DNA of 64,000 nucleotides, taken from contig NZ_CABUOL010000005.1 in NCBI RefSeq assembly GCF_902493215.1, forward strand, positions 1 to 64,000, read 5' to 3'. Position numbers and translations under genes: made by a program. The notes under the pieces were generated by a model. It worked only from the letters and a program-made list of their open reading frames with translations. It was not told where the DNA came from and did not search any database. The first letter of the stretch is position 1. Every line of letters begins with the position of its first letter. The stretch comes from an uncultured Mediterranea sp. GTDB lineage: Bacteria; Bacteroidota; Bacteroidia; Bacteroidales; Bacteroidaceae. Positions 43,935-53,475 of the stretch are shown one piece after another.

Positions 43935-45926
43935 ATGAAACAGGAAGAAGAACAAGTGACCGGTTTGCCGGAAAACGCATTCCGCGAACTGAAACCGGGC
44001 GAAACGTACAACCCGCTGATGAGTCCGGACAAGAAGTATCCCGAAGTAAACGTATGGTCGGTGTCGTGGGGCATCTGCATGGCTGTCCTCTTTTCGGCCG
44101 CAGCTGCCTATCTGGGCCTGAAGGTGGGCCAGGTGTTCGAAGCCGCCATCCCCATCGCCATCATTGCCGTCGGCGTCTCGAGTGCCGCCAAGCGCAAGCA
44201 TGCCCTGGGCGAGAACGTCATCATCCAGTCCATCGGCGCCAGCTCGGGCGTCATCGTAGCCGGTGCCATCTTCACTCTCCCTGCCCTCTACATTCTGCAG
44301 GAAAGCTATCCCGAGGAAGTGACCGTGACCTTTGCCCAGGTATTCATCAGCTCCCTGCTGGGTGGCGTGCTGGGCATCCTGTTCCTCATCCCCTTCCGCA
44401 AATACTTTGTCAGCGACATGCACGGCAAGTATCCCTTCCCCGAAGCGACGGCCACCACGCAGGTGCTCGTGTCGGGCGAGAAGGGCGGCAACCAGGCCAA
44501 GCCGCTGCTGGCAGCCGGCCTGATAGGCGGTCTGTATGACTTCATCGTGGCCACCTTCGGCTGGTGGAACGAGAACTTCACCACCCGCTTCTGCTCGTGG
44601 GGCGAGATGCTGGCCGAGAAGACCAAGCTGGTGTTCAAGGTGAACGTGGGCGCCGCCGTGCTGGGTCTGGGCTACATCGTCGGCCTGAAGTATGCCGCCA
44701 TCATCTGTTTCGGCTCGCTGGCCGTGTGGTGGCTCATCATCCCCGGCATGTCCATCTTCTGGGGCGACGCCGTGCTGAACCAGTGGAATCCTGAAATCAC
44801 CCAGACCGTGGGCCAGATGTCAGCCGAACAGATATTCACCTACTACGCCAAGAGCATCGGTATCGGCGGTATTGCCATGGCGGGCATCATCGGCATCATC
44901 AAGTCGTGGGGCATCATCAAGAGCGCCGTCGGTCTGGCTGCCAAGGAAATGGGCGGCAAGTCGAAGGCCGAAGCCAACGTCATCCGCACGCAGCGCGACC
45001 TCTCGATGAAGTTCATCGCCATCGGTTCACTCATCACGCTGGTGCTGGTGTTCCTCTTCTTCTACTTCGACGTGATGCAGGGCAACCTGCTGCACACCGT
45101 CGTAGCCATCCTGCTCGTGGCAGGCATCGCCTTCCTCTTCACCACCGTAGCAGCCAATGCCATTGCCATCGTGGGTACGAACCCCGTATCGGGCATGACG
45201 CTGATGACGCTCATCCTGGCTTCGGTAGTTATGGTAGCCGTCGGCCTGAAAGGCCCGGGCGGCATGGTGGCTGCACTGGTGATGGGCGGCGTGGTCTGCA
45301 CGGCCCTGTCGATGGCAGGCGGCTTCATCACCGACCTCAAGATAGGCTACTGGCTGGGAACGACTCCCGTGAAGCAGGAGGCCTGGAAGTTCCTGGGCAC
45401 CATCGTATCGGCAGCCACGGTAGGCGGTGTGATGATTATCCTGAACAAGACTTACGGCTTCACCAGCGGCCAGCTGGCTGCCCCGCAGGCCAACGCCATG
45501 GCAGCTGTCATCGAACCGCTGATGAACGGTGTGGCCGCTCCCTGGCTGCTCTACGGCATCGGTGCCGTGCTGGCCATCGTGCTCACCCTGCTCAAGGTGC
45601 CCGCACTGGCCTTCGCCCTGGGTATGTTCATCCCGCTCGAACTGAACATTCCGCTGCTCGTGGGCGGTGCCATCAACTGGTACGTGACAACCCGCAGCAA
45701 GGATGCCAAGGTCAATGCCGAACGCGGCGAGAAAGGCACGCTGCTGGCTTCGGGCTTCATCGCCGGCGGTGCACTGATGGGTGTAGTCAGCGCAGGCATG
45801 CGCTTCGGCGGTATCAACCTGGTCAACGATGGCTGGATTGCCAATCCGTGGTCGCAGATTGTGGCACTCGTGGCCTATGCCGTCCTGATATTCTACTTCA
45901 TCAAGGCATCCATGAAAACCAAATAG
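43935..45926 (+). CDS. OPT-family oligopeptide transporter
   Basis: A 663-residue membrane protein with about 15 TM segments. FRELKPGETYNPLMSPDK at the N-terminus and the core PFRKYFVSDMHGKYPFPEATA are typical of prokaryotic OPT proteins. It probably imports small peptides or metal chelates driven by proton entry. The following esterase gene starts 11 bp after it. Confidence 0.93.
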   Translation: MKQEEEQVTGLPENAFRELKPGETYNPLMSPDKKYPEVNVWSVSWGICMAVLFSAAAAYLGLKVGQVFEAAIPIAIIAVGVSSAAKRKHALGENVIIQSIGASSGVIVAGAIFTLPALYILQESYPEEVTVTFAQVFISSLLGGVLGILFLIPFRKYFVSDMHGKYPFPEATATTQVLVSGEKGGNQAKPLLAAGLIGGLYDFIVATFGWWNENFTTRFCSWGEMLAEKTKLVFKVNVGAAVLGLGYIVGLKYAAIICFGSLAVWWLIIPGMSIFWGDAVLNQWNPEITQTVGQMSAEQIFTYYAKSIGIGGIAMAGIIGIIKSWGIIKSAVGLAAKEMGGKSKAEANVIRTQRDLSMKFIAIGSLITLVLVFLFFYFDVMQGNLLHTVVAILLVAGIAFLFTTVAANAIAIVGTNPVSGMTLMTLILASVVMVAVGLKGPGGMVAALVMGGVVCTALSMAGGFITDLKIGYWLGTTPVKQEAWKFLGTIVSAATVGGVMIILNKTYGFTSGQLAAPQANAMAAVIEPLMNGVAAPWLLYGIGAVLAIVLTLLKVPALAFALGMFIPLELNIPLLVGGAINWYVTTRSKDAKVNAERGEKGTLLASGFIAGGALMGVVSAGMRFGGINLVNDGWIANPWSQIVALVAYAVLIFYFIKASMKTK

Positions 45927-45936
45927 TGAAACAGCC

Positions 45937-46800
45937 ATGAAGACAATCATTTTCTCTGTCTTATTATCTGTAGCAACCATGTTATCAGCTCAAAATACAA
46001 TGGAACTTCCGCTCTGGCCCGCCGGAGCACCCAACAGCAACGGCCTGAGCGGAGCGGAAGAAATGCTGGACGGCGGCAGGGTGTCTCATGTGAGCACTCC
46101 CTCCGTCACCGTCTACAAAGCCGAAAAGCCCAACGGCATGGCCATCATCATGTGTCCCGGAGGCGGCTATGCTCTTCTGGCCATGAATCACGAAGGCCAC
46201 GACATGGCTCCCTGGCTCAACGCACAAGGCATCACTTACATCGTATTGAAGTACCGCATGCCCAACGGCCACTACGAAGTGCCGCTGAGCGACGCCGAAC
46301 AGGCCATCCGCCTCGTGCGCCGGCATGCCAAGGAATGGAACATCCGTCCGGACCGCATCGGCATCATGGGCGCTTCGGCCGGAGGCCATCTGGCAGCCTC
46401 GCTGGCCACGCTCTACAGCAGCGAGGAGACGCGCCCCGACTTCCAGATACTGCTCTATCCTGTCATCTCCATGCAGACGGGCGTGACGCATGGCGGTTCG
46501 CGCCAGAACCTGCTGGGCAAAGAGCCATCGCAGGAACTGACGGAAAAGTTTACACTGGAGAAACAAGTAAACGAACGCACCCCGCAGGCCTTCCTTGTGC
46601 TCTCGGCCGACGACCGCTCGGTTCCGCCCGCCAACGGCATTCACTATTTCGAAGCCCTGCTCCAGCACCAGGTGCCGGCCACGCTGCACGTCTACCCTAC
46701 GGGCGGCCACGGTTGGGGCTTCCGCGACGCCTTCCCCTACAAGCGCCAGTGGACGGGCGAACTGGAGAAATGGCTGCGTGAAGGACTTAAATTCGACTGA
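45937..46800 (+). CDS. Secreted alpha/beta-hydrolase (esterase)
   Basis: A 287-residue protein with a signal peptide (VATMLSAQ) and an alpha/beta-hydrolase fold: oxyanion motif CPGGGYALLA, nucleophile GASAGGH, catalytic Asp in SADDRSVPP and His in GGHGWGF. It resembles Bacteroides acyl or acetyl-xylan esterases. Substrate not known. Coupled to the DUF1460 gene 3 bp downstream. Confidence 0.9.
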   Translation: MKTIIFSVLLSVATMLSAQNTMELPLWPAGAPNSNGLSGAEEMLDGGRVSHVSTPSVTVYKAEKPNGMAIIMCPGGGYALLAMNHEGHDMAPWLNAQGITYIVLKYRMPNGHYEVPLSDAEQAIRLVRRHAKEWNIRPDRIGIMGASAGGHLAASLATLYSSEETRPDFQILLYPVISMQTGVTHGGSRQNLLGKEPSQELTEKFTLEKQVNERTPQAFLVLSADDRSVPPANGIHYFEALLQHQVPATLHVYPTGGHGWGFRDAFPYKRQWTGELEKWLREGLKFD

Positions 46801-46802
46801 CA

Positions 46803-47582
46803 ATGAAATCGGCTATCCGCATACTGCTGCTCATGGCAGCCCTGCTACCCCTGACAGCCGGCGCCCAGGCGCCCGGCTGTCAGTCTGTTTTGGACCATGC
46901 CCTCACCTACCTGGGCAAGCCCTATGTGGCCCACACATTGGAAGTGAACGACGAAGAACAGCTGGTGGTCAACCTGGAAGAAGTGGACTGCACCACGTTC
47001 GTGGAATACGTGCTGGCGCAGTCGCTGGCCGACACCCGCGGCGGGAAGATGGAAGACTACCTGAAGCGCATCCGCTACCGTGACGGACGCATTGACGGCT
47101 ACACCTCGCGCCTGCACTACATTGCCGAATGGATAGAGAGCGGCGTGCAGAACGGCTTCATCGAGGACGTCACAGCCCGGTGCAGCCCCGACACCATGCT
47201 CCTGCAACTCTCTTTCATGTCCACCCATCCCGACGCCTACCGCCACCTGAAGCAGTCGCCCGAGAATGTAGAAAAGATGAAAGCGGTCGAGAAAAAGCTT
47301 TTCGGCCGATTCGTCCACTACCTGCCCAAGGAGAAAATCACCGACGAAGGCCCTGCCTGGATTAAGGACGGCGACATCTTCTGCATCACCACCGGCATCG
47401 CCGGACTGGACGTGGTTCACCTCGGCTTTGCCTGCCATCGCGACGGGCAACTGAAGCTGCTCCACGCCTCTTCCAGCCGCAAGCAGGTAGTCCTGTCCGA
47501 AGGGTCGTTCGCCCAAATGTTCCCACTGAACAAAAGCTGGACGGGCGTACGGGTACTTCGGATGACACCCCATGAAAAGTAA
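46803..47582 (+). CDS. DUF1460 amidase-like protein
   Basis: A 259-residue secreted protein (signal ALLPLTAGAQA) of the DUF1460 family, NlpC/P60-like proteins proposed to act on peptidoglycan. The motif VDCTTFVEYVLAQSLA contains the expected nucleophilic Cys, and AGLDVVHLGFACHRDG the His region. It is last in the OPT-esterase-DUF1460 run and is followed by a terminator. Confidence 0.88.
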   Translation: MKSAIRILLLMAALLPLTAGAQAPGCQSVLDHALTYLGKPYVAHTLEVNDEEQLVVNLEEVDCTTFVEYVLAQSLADTRGGKMEDYLKRIRYRDGRIDGYTSRLHYIAEWIESGVQNGFIEDVTARCSPDTMLLQLSFMSTHPDAYRHLKQSPENVEKMKAVEKKLFGRFVHYLPKEKITDEGPAWIKDGDIFCITTGIAGLDVVHLGFACHRDGQLKLLHASSSRKQVVLSEGSFAQMFPLNKSWTGVRVLRMTPHEK

Positions 47583-47681
47583 GAGGCCTTCATCTTATAC
47601 TATATTTGTAAAATAAAACAACCAAATATCAGCATAAATGTCACCCGTTGTGTACTCTCGACACAACAATCCCTCTCTGGA

Positions 47682-47759
47682 AGGTTTCAAACATAGAGGG
47701 GGTATGTTTGAAACATTCGACCCCTATGTTTGAAACATACCCCCTTTAGGGTTGAAACC
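47682..47759. repeat. 78-bp imperfect palindrome built on TTTGAAACAT
   Basis: It begins GGTTTCAA and ends TTGAAACC. Inside, GGGGGTATGTTT and AAACATACCCCC pair around two copies of ATGTTTGAAACAT. It lies between convergent genes and could fold into a cruciform or dsRNA-like stem. Confidence 0.75.
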
Positions 47760-47774
47760 ATCCTTCACCGCACA

Positions 47775-47801
47775 AAAAACGGGCCCGTCAGGCCCGTTTT
47801 T
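47775..47801. terminator. Bidirectional terminator between DUF1460 gene and dnaB
   Basis: ACGGGCC (47779-47785), loop CGTCA, GGCCCGT (47791-47797), with A and T runs on both sides that extend the stem. It fits intrinsic termination for both convergent genes. Confidence 0.85.
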
Positions 47802-47823
47802 ATTTTGTAAGCTTATATTATCA

Positions 47824-49422
47824 TCAGAACGGCACTGGTCCGTCCGTTCCTACTCCACCGAACGGATTGAAGTCCGCCTCGGTGGGCGGCGGAGGTGTGG
47901 ACGGGCTGCCTATCGGCGCATTCATGCGCGAGCCGAAGGTAGCGCCGCCGCCATCGCTGGGAGGCGGAATGACGAGGTCGTCCTCGGGATTCTGGAAGCG
48001 GGTGTACTGCCCGATGAACTTCAGGCGCACGTCACCCACCGCACCGTTACGGTGCTTGGCGATGATGATTTCGGCCATGCCGCGCAGGTCGGTACCATCG
48101 GCCGAGGTATAAATCTTGTAGTATTCGGGACGGTGGATGAAGCAGACCATATCGGCATCCTGCTCGATGGCACCGGACTCACGCAGGTCACTCAGCTGCG
48201 GACGCTTGCCCTCCTCGCCTTCGCGGTTCTCTACACCACGGTTCAACTGCGACAGGGCGATGATGGGGATGTTCAGCTCCTTGGCCAGTCCCTTGAGCGA
48301 ACGCGAGATGGTGCTCACCTCTTCCTGACGGCTGCCGAAGGACATGCCGCTGGCGTTCATCAGCTGCAGGTAGTCGATGATGATGAGCTTCACGCCATGT
48401 TCGCGCACCAGTCGGCGGGCCTTGGTACGCAGTTCGAAGACGGAGAGCGAAGGCGTGTCGTCCACGTAGAGCGGGGCGTCTATCAGGTCGCGCAGCTTGT
48501 AGTCCAGCTGCTGCCACTCGTAGTCGGCCAGCTGACCGCTCTTGATCTTCTCGCTCGGTATCTCGCAGACGTTCGATATCAGACGGTTCACCAGCTGCAC
48601 GTTGCTCATTTCGAGCGAGAACAGGGCCACGGGGTTGTGATAGTTCACGGCAATGTTCTTGGCCATGGACAGCACGAAGGCCGTCTTACCCATGGCCGGA
48701 CGGGCAGCGATGATGATGAGGTCGGAGTTCTGCCAGCCCGAGGTCATCTTGTCCAGCTTCGTGAAGCCGCTCTCCAGTCCGCTCAGACCGTCGGTACGCG
48801 CGGCTGCCTTCTGTATCAGCTGGTAGGCCTCGGAGATGACGGGGTTGATCTGCGTGTAGTCCTTCTTCATGTTCTGCTGCGAGATTTCGAAGAGCTTTCC
48901 TTCGGCCTCCTGCATCAGGTCGTCCACGTCGAGCGTCTCGTCGAACGCCTTCGTCTGTATGTTGCTGGTAAAGGTGATGAGCTCGCGCGCCAGCGCCTTC
49001 TGCGCGATGATGCGGGCGTGATACTCGATGTGGGCCGACGAAGCCACCTTGCTACTGAGCTGTGCCAGGTAGAAGGGGCCGCCCACCTCTTCCAGTTCGC
49101 CCCGCTTGGAGAGCTGTTCCTTCACGGTGAGGATGTCCACCGGCTTCTGGTTGACGGCCAGGTCGGTGATGGCGGCGTAGATGAGCTGATGGCGGTGTTC
49201 GTAGAACGACTCCGGCCTCAGAATCTCGCTTACCAGCGAATAGGCATCCTTCTCTATCATCAGTGCGCCCAGTACGGCCTCCTCCAGTTCGGGAGCCTGG
49301 GGCTGAATGCGTCCGTAGTCGGTCACCGGCTGCGGCGTCTTGCTGCGCGACGTGCGTATGTTTCGTTTCTGTTCTGCCACGGTCTTGAAATATAGCGGTT
49401 TAATATTCGTTACCTCTCCCAT
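47824..49422 (-). CDS. dnaB: Replicative DNA helicase
   Basis: A 532-residue hexameric helicase. The N-terminal DnaB domain (QAPELEEAVLGALMIEKDAY) precedes a RecA-like motor with Walker A AARPAMGKTAF, Walker B KLIIIDYLQLM and the SQLNRGVE motif. ATG 49422 is chosen because the promoter at 49440-49470 lies inside the longer 557-residue reading. The C-terminal tail is Pro/Gly-rich and ends GTDGPVPF. No intein is present. Confidence 0.96.
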   Translation of the reverse strand: MGEVTNIKPLYFKTVAEQKRNIRTSRSKTPQPVTDYGRIQPQAPELEEAVLGALMIEKDAYSLVSEILRPESFYEHRHQLIYAAITDLAVNQKPVDILTVKEQLSKRGELEEVGGPFYLAQLSSKVASSAHIEYHARIIAQKALARELITFTSNIQTKAFDETLDVDDLMQEAEGKLFEISQQNMKKDYTQINPVISEAYQLIQKAAARTDGLSGLESGFTKLDKMTSGWQNSDLIIIAARPAMGKTAFVLSMAKNIAVNYHNPVALFSLEMSNVQLVNRLISNVCEIPSEKIKSGQLADYEWQQLDYKLRDLIDAPLYVDDTPSLSVFELRTKARRLVREHGVKLIIIDYLQLMNASGMSFGSRQEEVSTISRSLKGLAKELNIPIIALSQLNRGVENREGEEGKRPQLSDLRESGAIEQDADMVCFIHRPEYYKIYTSADGTDLRGMAEIIIAKHRNGAVGDVRLKFIGQYTRFQNPEDDLVIPPPSDGGGATFGSRMNAPIGSPSTPPPPTEADFNPFGGVGTDGPVPF

Positions 49423-49439
49423 CGGCGGGAAAGGGAAAA

Positions 49440-49470
49440 CAAAGATAGTGTAAACTGAGCGCACTACAAA
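49440..49470 (-). promoter_or_regulatory. Promoter of dnaB
   Basis: Minus-strand TTTG at 49470-49467, a 19-bp spacer, TATCTTTG at 49447-49440: a consensus Bacteroidetes promoter 18 bp before the start codon. Confidence 0.7.
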
Positions 49471-49553
49471 AAGATAGGCTTGCTTATTTTTTTGCAACGC
49501 TGAAGTGCGGTCCGACAGCCCCTCCCTCCATCCACTGCTTTTTGTGAAACGAT

Positions 49554-49587
49554 TTTGCGGCGATTCGGCGGTTTATTGCTACATTTG
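49554..49587 (+). promoter_or_regulatory. Promoter of ispE
   Basis: TTTG at 49554-49557, 22-bp spacer, TACATTTG at 49580-49587; the start codon follows 29 bp later. It is divergent from the dnaB promoter. Confidence 0.6.
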
Positions 49588-49616
49588 TACACGCAACATC
49601 TTAATAAGAAACAAAT

Positions 49617-50444
49617 ATGATAACCTTTCCGAACGCCAAAATAAACCTGGGGCTGAACATCACGGAGAAACGCCCCGACGGATACCACAACCTGGAAACC
49701 ATCTTCTATCCCATCCCGCTGGAGGATGCGCTGGAAGTCTGCCCCCGCGAGGAAGGTGAGGGCAAGTATTCGCTCTCGCAGAGCGGGCTGGCCATCGAAG
49801 GAGACCCAGACAAGAATCTGGTGGTGAAAGCCTACAAGCTGCTGGACGAAGCCTGTGGCCTGCCCCCCGCAGACATCTATCTGTACAAGCACATTCCTTC
49901 GGGCGCCGGACTGGGGGGCGGTTCGGCCGACGCGGCTTTCATGCTGAAGCTGCTGAATGACACTTACAATCTGAAACTGACGGACGACCAGCTGGAGGAA
50001 TATGCTGCACGGCTGGGAGCGGACTGTGCATTCTTCGTCCGCAACCGCCCCACGTATGCCGAGGGAATCGGGAATATCTTCTCGCCCGTAGAACTCTCGC
50101 TGGCGGGCTGGCAGCTGTTGCTGGTAAAGCCGGATATATTTGTTTCCACCCGCGATGCCTTCGCCCGCATCTGTCCACGCCGTCCGCAACGCAATCTGAA
50201 GGACATCATCGGCCAGCCGGTAGAAAGCTGGAAGGACTGCATGGTGAACGACTTCGAAGAAAGTGTGTTCCCGCAATTCCCAGCCATCGGCGACATCAAG
50301 ACAGAACTCTATCGTCGAGGGGCTGTCTATGCTTCGATGAGCGGTTCGGGCTCGTCGGTCTATGGGCTGTTCGCTCCCGGCACATCCCTACCCGATGCCG
50401 ACTTCGGCACAGGCAGCCAGGTGTTCCGCCTGACGCTGAAGTGA
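49617..50444 (+). CDS. ispE: 4-diphosphocytidyl-2-C-methyl-D-erythritol kinase
   Basis: A 275-residue GHMP kinase. It begins [25 protein letters not shown] and carries the ATP-binding loop [15 protein letters not shown] and the C-terminal [10 protein letters not shown]. It phosphorylates CDP-methylerythritol in the non-mevalonate isoprenoid pathway. Confidence 0.96.
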   Translation: MITFPNAKINLGLNITEKRPDGYHNLETIFYPIPLEDALEVCPREEGEGKYSLSQSGLAIEGDPDKNLVVKAYKLLDEACGLPPADIYLYKHIPSGAGLGGGSADAAFMLKLLNDTYNLKLTDDQLEEYAARLGADCAFFVRNRPTYAEGIGNIFSPVELSLAGWQLLLVKPDIFVSTRDAFARICPRRPQRNLKDIIGQPVESWKDCMVNDFEESVFPQFPAIGDIKTELYRRGAVYASMSGSGSSVYGLFAPGTSLPDADFGTGSQVFRLTLK

Positions 50445-50455
50445 AATAAAAAAGA

Positions 50456-50546
50456 TGGCACGCAGATGACACTGATAAGAACGGATTTTCACAGACTTAT
50501 TATATAATCTGCGGTCATCTGTCAAATCTGCGTCATCTGCGTGCCA
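50456..50546. repeat. Palindromic repeat between ispE and purT
   Basis: TGGCACGCAGATGAC (50456-50470) is the exact reverse complement of 50532-50546, with further partial pairing inside (ATAATCTGCGG region). It may act as a bidirectional terminator for the convergent genes or be a MITE-like insertion. Confidence 0.75.
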
Positions 50547-50573
50547 ATCAGTCGGCAGGCAGATATCTCCTTA

Positions 50574-51740
50574 TTAATATACCTCTACCTTGGCAGCCAG
50601 CGCCTTCGTCTTGTCGCGCAAGGCATCGAGATCACTGCCCAGCGGTGCATAGCAGAGCACAACTCCCATACGGCGGTTGACGCGTGTGGTAGGCTTTCCG
50701 AAGATACGCAGGTAGGTATCCTCGGCTTCGGTCACAACCTCCATGCCGCGATAGTTGGGACGCTCCTGGCTGGCAATGGGCGAAAGGATGACCGCACTGG
50801 CTCCCATACGCTCCTGCTTGATGTTGGGTATGGGCAATCCCAGAACCGCACGCAGGTGCAGTTCGAATTCGTTCAGATTCTGTGTTCCGGCCAGTGTCAC
50901 CATGCCCGTGTCGTGCGGACGGGGCGAAAGCTCGGAGAAGTAAACACCGTTCTCGTGGCTCAGGAAGAACTCCACACCCCACAGACCGGCACCGGTCAGG
51001 GCACGTGTCACCTTCTCGGCCATCTCCTGCGCCTCCTTCAGATGAGCGGGGTCAATGTAGGCCGGCTGGATGCTCTCGCGGTAGTCTCCCCCCTTCTGCA
51101 CATGACCGATGGGCGGGCAGAACAGCGTAGGACCGTTCTTCTGCGTAACGGTCAGCAGGGTAATCTCGCTGTCGAACTTGATGAATTCCTCGATGATGAG
51201 TTCCTTGATATCGCCACGGCTTCCGTTGCAACCATATTCCCAGGCATGTTCCAGCTCGTCGGCGCTCTTCACCAACGATTGTCCCTTACCGGAAGATGAC
51301 ATCAACGGCTTCACCACGCAGGGGAAACCGATCTTGGCTGCGGCTTCCTTCAGCTCGTCGAGCGACTTGGCATAGAAATACTTCGCCGTCTTCAGACCCA
51401 GTTCCTTGGCAGCCAGGTCGCGGATGGCCTTGCGGTTCATTGTGAAGTTCACCGCCCGTGCACTGGGGACTACCTGAATACCTTCTTTTTCGAAATCATA
51501 AAGACGTTCGGTACGGATGGCTTCAATTTCAGGCACGATGATATCCGGCTGGTGTTTGCGTACTACACGTTCCAGCGCATCACCGTCGAGCATGCTGAAC
51601 ACTTCGCACTCGTCTGCCACCTGCATGGCAGGAGCTCCGGCATACGAATCGCAGGCAATGATGTATTGCCCCTTACGCTGGGCAGCAATGACGAATTCCT
51701 TCCCCAGCTCACCGGAACCCAATAACAAAATTTTCTTCAT
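50574..51740 (-). CDS. purT: Formate-dependent GAR formyltransferase
   Basis: A 388-residue ATP-grasp enzyme ([20 protein letters not shown] at the N-terminus; [39 protein letters not shown]). It makes formyl-GAR from formate, ATP and GAR in purine synthesis. TAATTTTG at 51784-51777 is a likely -7 box, at the 3' end of the DUF4301 gene. Confidence 0.96.
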   Translation of the reverse strand: MKKILLLGSGELGKEFVIAAQRKGQYIIACDSYAGAPAMQVADECEVFSMLDGDALERVVRKHQPDIIVPEIEAIRTERLYDFEKEGIQVVPSARAVNFTMNRKAIRDLAAKELGLKTAKYFYAKSLDELKEAAAKIGFPCVVKPLMSSSGKGQSLVKSADELEHAWEYGCNGSRGDIKELIIEEFIKFDSEITLLTVTQKNGPTLFCPPIGHVQKGGDYRESIQPAYIDPAHLKEAQEMAEKVTRALTGAGLWGVEFFLSHENGVYFSELSPRPHDTGMVTLAGTQNLNEFELHLRAVLGLPIPNIKQERMGASAVILSPIASQERPNYRGMEVVTEAEDTYLRIFGKPTTRVNRRMGVVLCYAPLGSDLDALRDKTKALAAKVEVY

Positions 51741-51781
51741 TGTAATATCTGTCTTCTATAAATTATATAACTCCCACAAAA

Positions 51782-53299
51782 TTACTGATGCTGTTCCCTC
51801 AACAGGTCGTTGACAGTCTTCACAGGATTGAAGGTACTCAACGGCACTTCCACAAATACCGTGTTCCAGTCGCTCATCGCACCATTCCACAAGCCGGGCA
51901 GTTCGAGCGCCTTCAGTTCCTTACCGTTCTTCGACTTACAGGATATGAAACCTGTAGCCTTGTCTACATAGTTCACCAGATTAAATTTATGCCCTTTGTA
52001 GTCGCGTACGGCACAGACAAGGTCAACCGGATTGAAGTGGGTGCCCTTCTCGAACATTTCCTTTTTCGCAGGGTCTTTCATGTCTATCTGCGAACTTTCC
52101 AGAATTTGCAGGGAAATCGTTCCGTCACTGTTATAGGCCAGGAACGGTCCGCCCCCCGGTTCACCTACATTCTTCACCATACCGCATACGCGCATCGGAC
52201 GGTTCAGTTTCTTTTTCAAATAGATGGCCAGCTCGGAGTCTTCGAGATTCTTGACTTCAGGATTCTTGCAATGAAGGTCCTTCTGCAGGAACTGGAGGAT
52301 TTCCAGCACCTGGTCATGCGTATACTTCCCGGTATCCAGCAATTGCAGGTAAGCAAAAACTTTCTGTTGCAGGGCTACCAATACACCGGCTATCAGCTTC
52401 TTGTACAAGACGGTATCTCCCTTCAGCTTGTCGGGTACCACGTTGTCGATGTTCTTGATGAAAATGATATCGGCATCCAGATCATTCAGGTTCTCGATAA
52501 GGGCACCATGACCACCCGGACGGAAAAGAAGTTTGCCATTGTCACGGAACGGCTTGTTGTCCATATCGGCAGCAATGGTATCCGTACTGGCTTTCTGTTC
52601 GGAAAAGCTGACATTGTAGTCCACTCCATATTTCTTGGCATAAGCAGCCGCCTTCTCGTCGACCAGTGCCTTGAACAGAGCGCGGTGTTCGGGCGATACG
52701 GTAAAGTGTACATTTACCTTGCCGTTCTTGTTGGCTGCATAGAGTGCGCCTTCCACGAGATGTTCTTCTACCGGCGTGCGACTACCGTCTTCGTACTTAT
52801 GGAACTTCAGCAAACCTTTGGGCAGAGCACCATAATTCAAGCCGGCTGCTTCCAGCAGAGCTGACACGACTGCCTTATAACTGCCCTCTCCAATGAGTGC
52901 GGCAATATTCTTACCTGTCGTCTTCAGGCATGCCTCGTCCAAATCGGCATAAAAGGCAAACTTGTCAATCTTTTCAAAGAAAGTTTTCTCAAAAGACGTC
53001 TGTGGTGCATCATAATCAGCTCCCAGAAACTCGAACAGATTCTTGAACATGCGGCTCGCAGCTCCCGAAGCGGGAACAAACTTAACCACAACCTTGTCGG
53101 TCTGCATATAGGCATCCCACGCATCCAGATACTTTTTCTGCACATCGGCAGCAGGCGCCATAATACCATTCTCTACGGAAGCAGCTGCATGCAACTTCAA
53201 ATAAGGGAAGCCTTTTTCAAAACATGCCAGCTGTTCGGCAATTTGTTGTTCGGAAATACCTTTTTTGGCAAGCATTTCCTTGTCTTGTGGTGTCATCAT
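51782..53299 (-). CDS. DUF4301 family protein
   Basis: A 505-residue cytoplasmic protein of the DUF4301 family, with FVPASGAASRMFKNLFEFLG and FRPGGHGALIENLNDLDADI, patterns that resemble sugar nucleotidyltransferases. No signal peptide. The catalysed reaction is unknown. ATG 53299 or 53296. The 176 bp upstream hold no gene; a possible -7 box TATTTTTG is at 53357-53350. Confidence 0.88.
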   Translation of the reverse strand: MMTPQDKEMLAKKGISEQQIAEQLACFEKGFPYLKLHAAASVENGIMAPAADVQKKYLDAWDAYMQTDKVVVKFVPASGAASRMFKNLFEFLGADYDAPQTSFEKTFFEKIDKFAFYADLDEACLKTTGKNIAALIGEGSYKAVVSALLEAAGLNYGALPKGLLKFHKYEDGSRTPVEEHLVEGALYAANKNGKVNVHFTVSPEHRALFKALVDEKAAAYAKKYGVDYNVSFSEQKASTDTIAADMDNKPFRDNGKLLFRPGGHGALIENLNDLDADIIFIKNIDNVVPDKLKGDTVLYKKLIAGVLVALQQKVFAYLQLLDTGKYTHDQVLEILQFLQKDLHCKNPEVKNLEDSELAIYLKKKLNRPMRVCGMVKNVGEPGGGPFLAYNSDGTISLQILESSQIDMKDPAKKEMFEKGTHFNPVDLVCAVRDYKGHKFNLVNYVDKATGFISCKSKNGKELKALELPGLWNGAMSDWNTVFVEVPLSTFNPVKTVNDLLREQHQ

Positions 53300-53475
53300 A
53301 ATATCTATAGTATTATAAAATTAGTTTTCACATCTCTATTTTTAATGCCCAAAAATACAAAAAAACTGCAAGAGGAATAAGAAAAAGAAGAAAAATATGC
53401 ACACGAAAACCTTCAGGCCTGACAATCTGTCCAAACAGTGTCTTTCAATCCCTGAACAGAGAAAGCAAATCTCTG

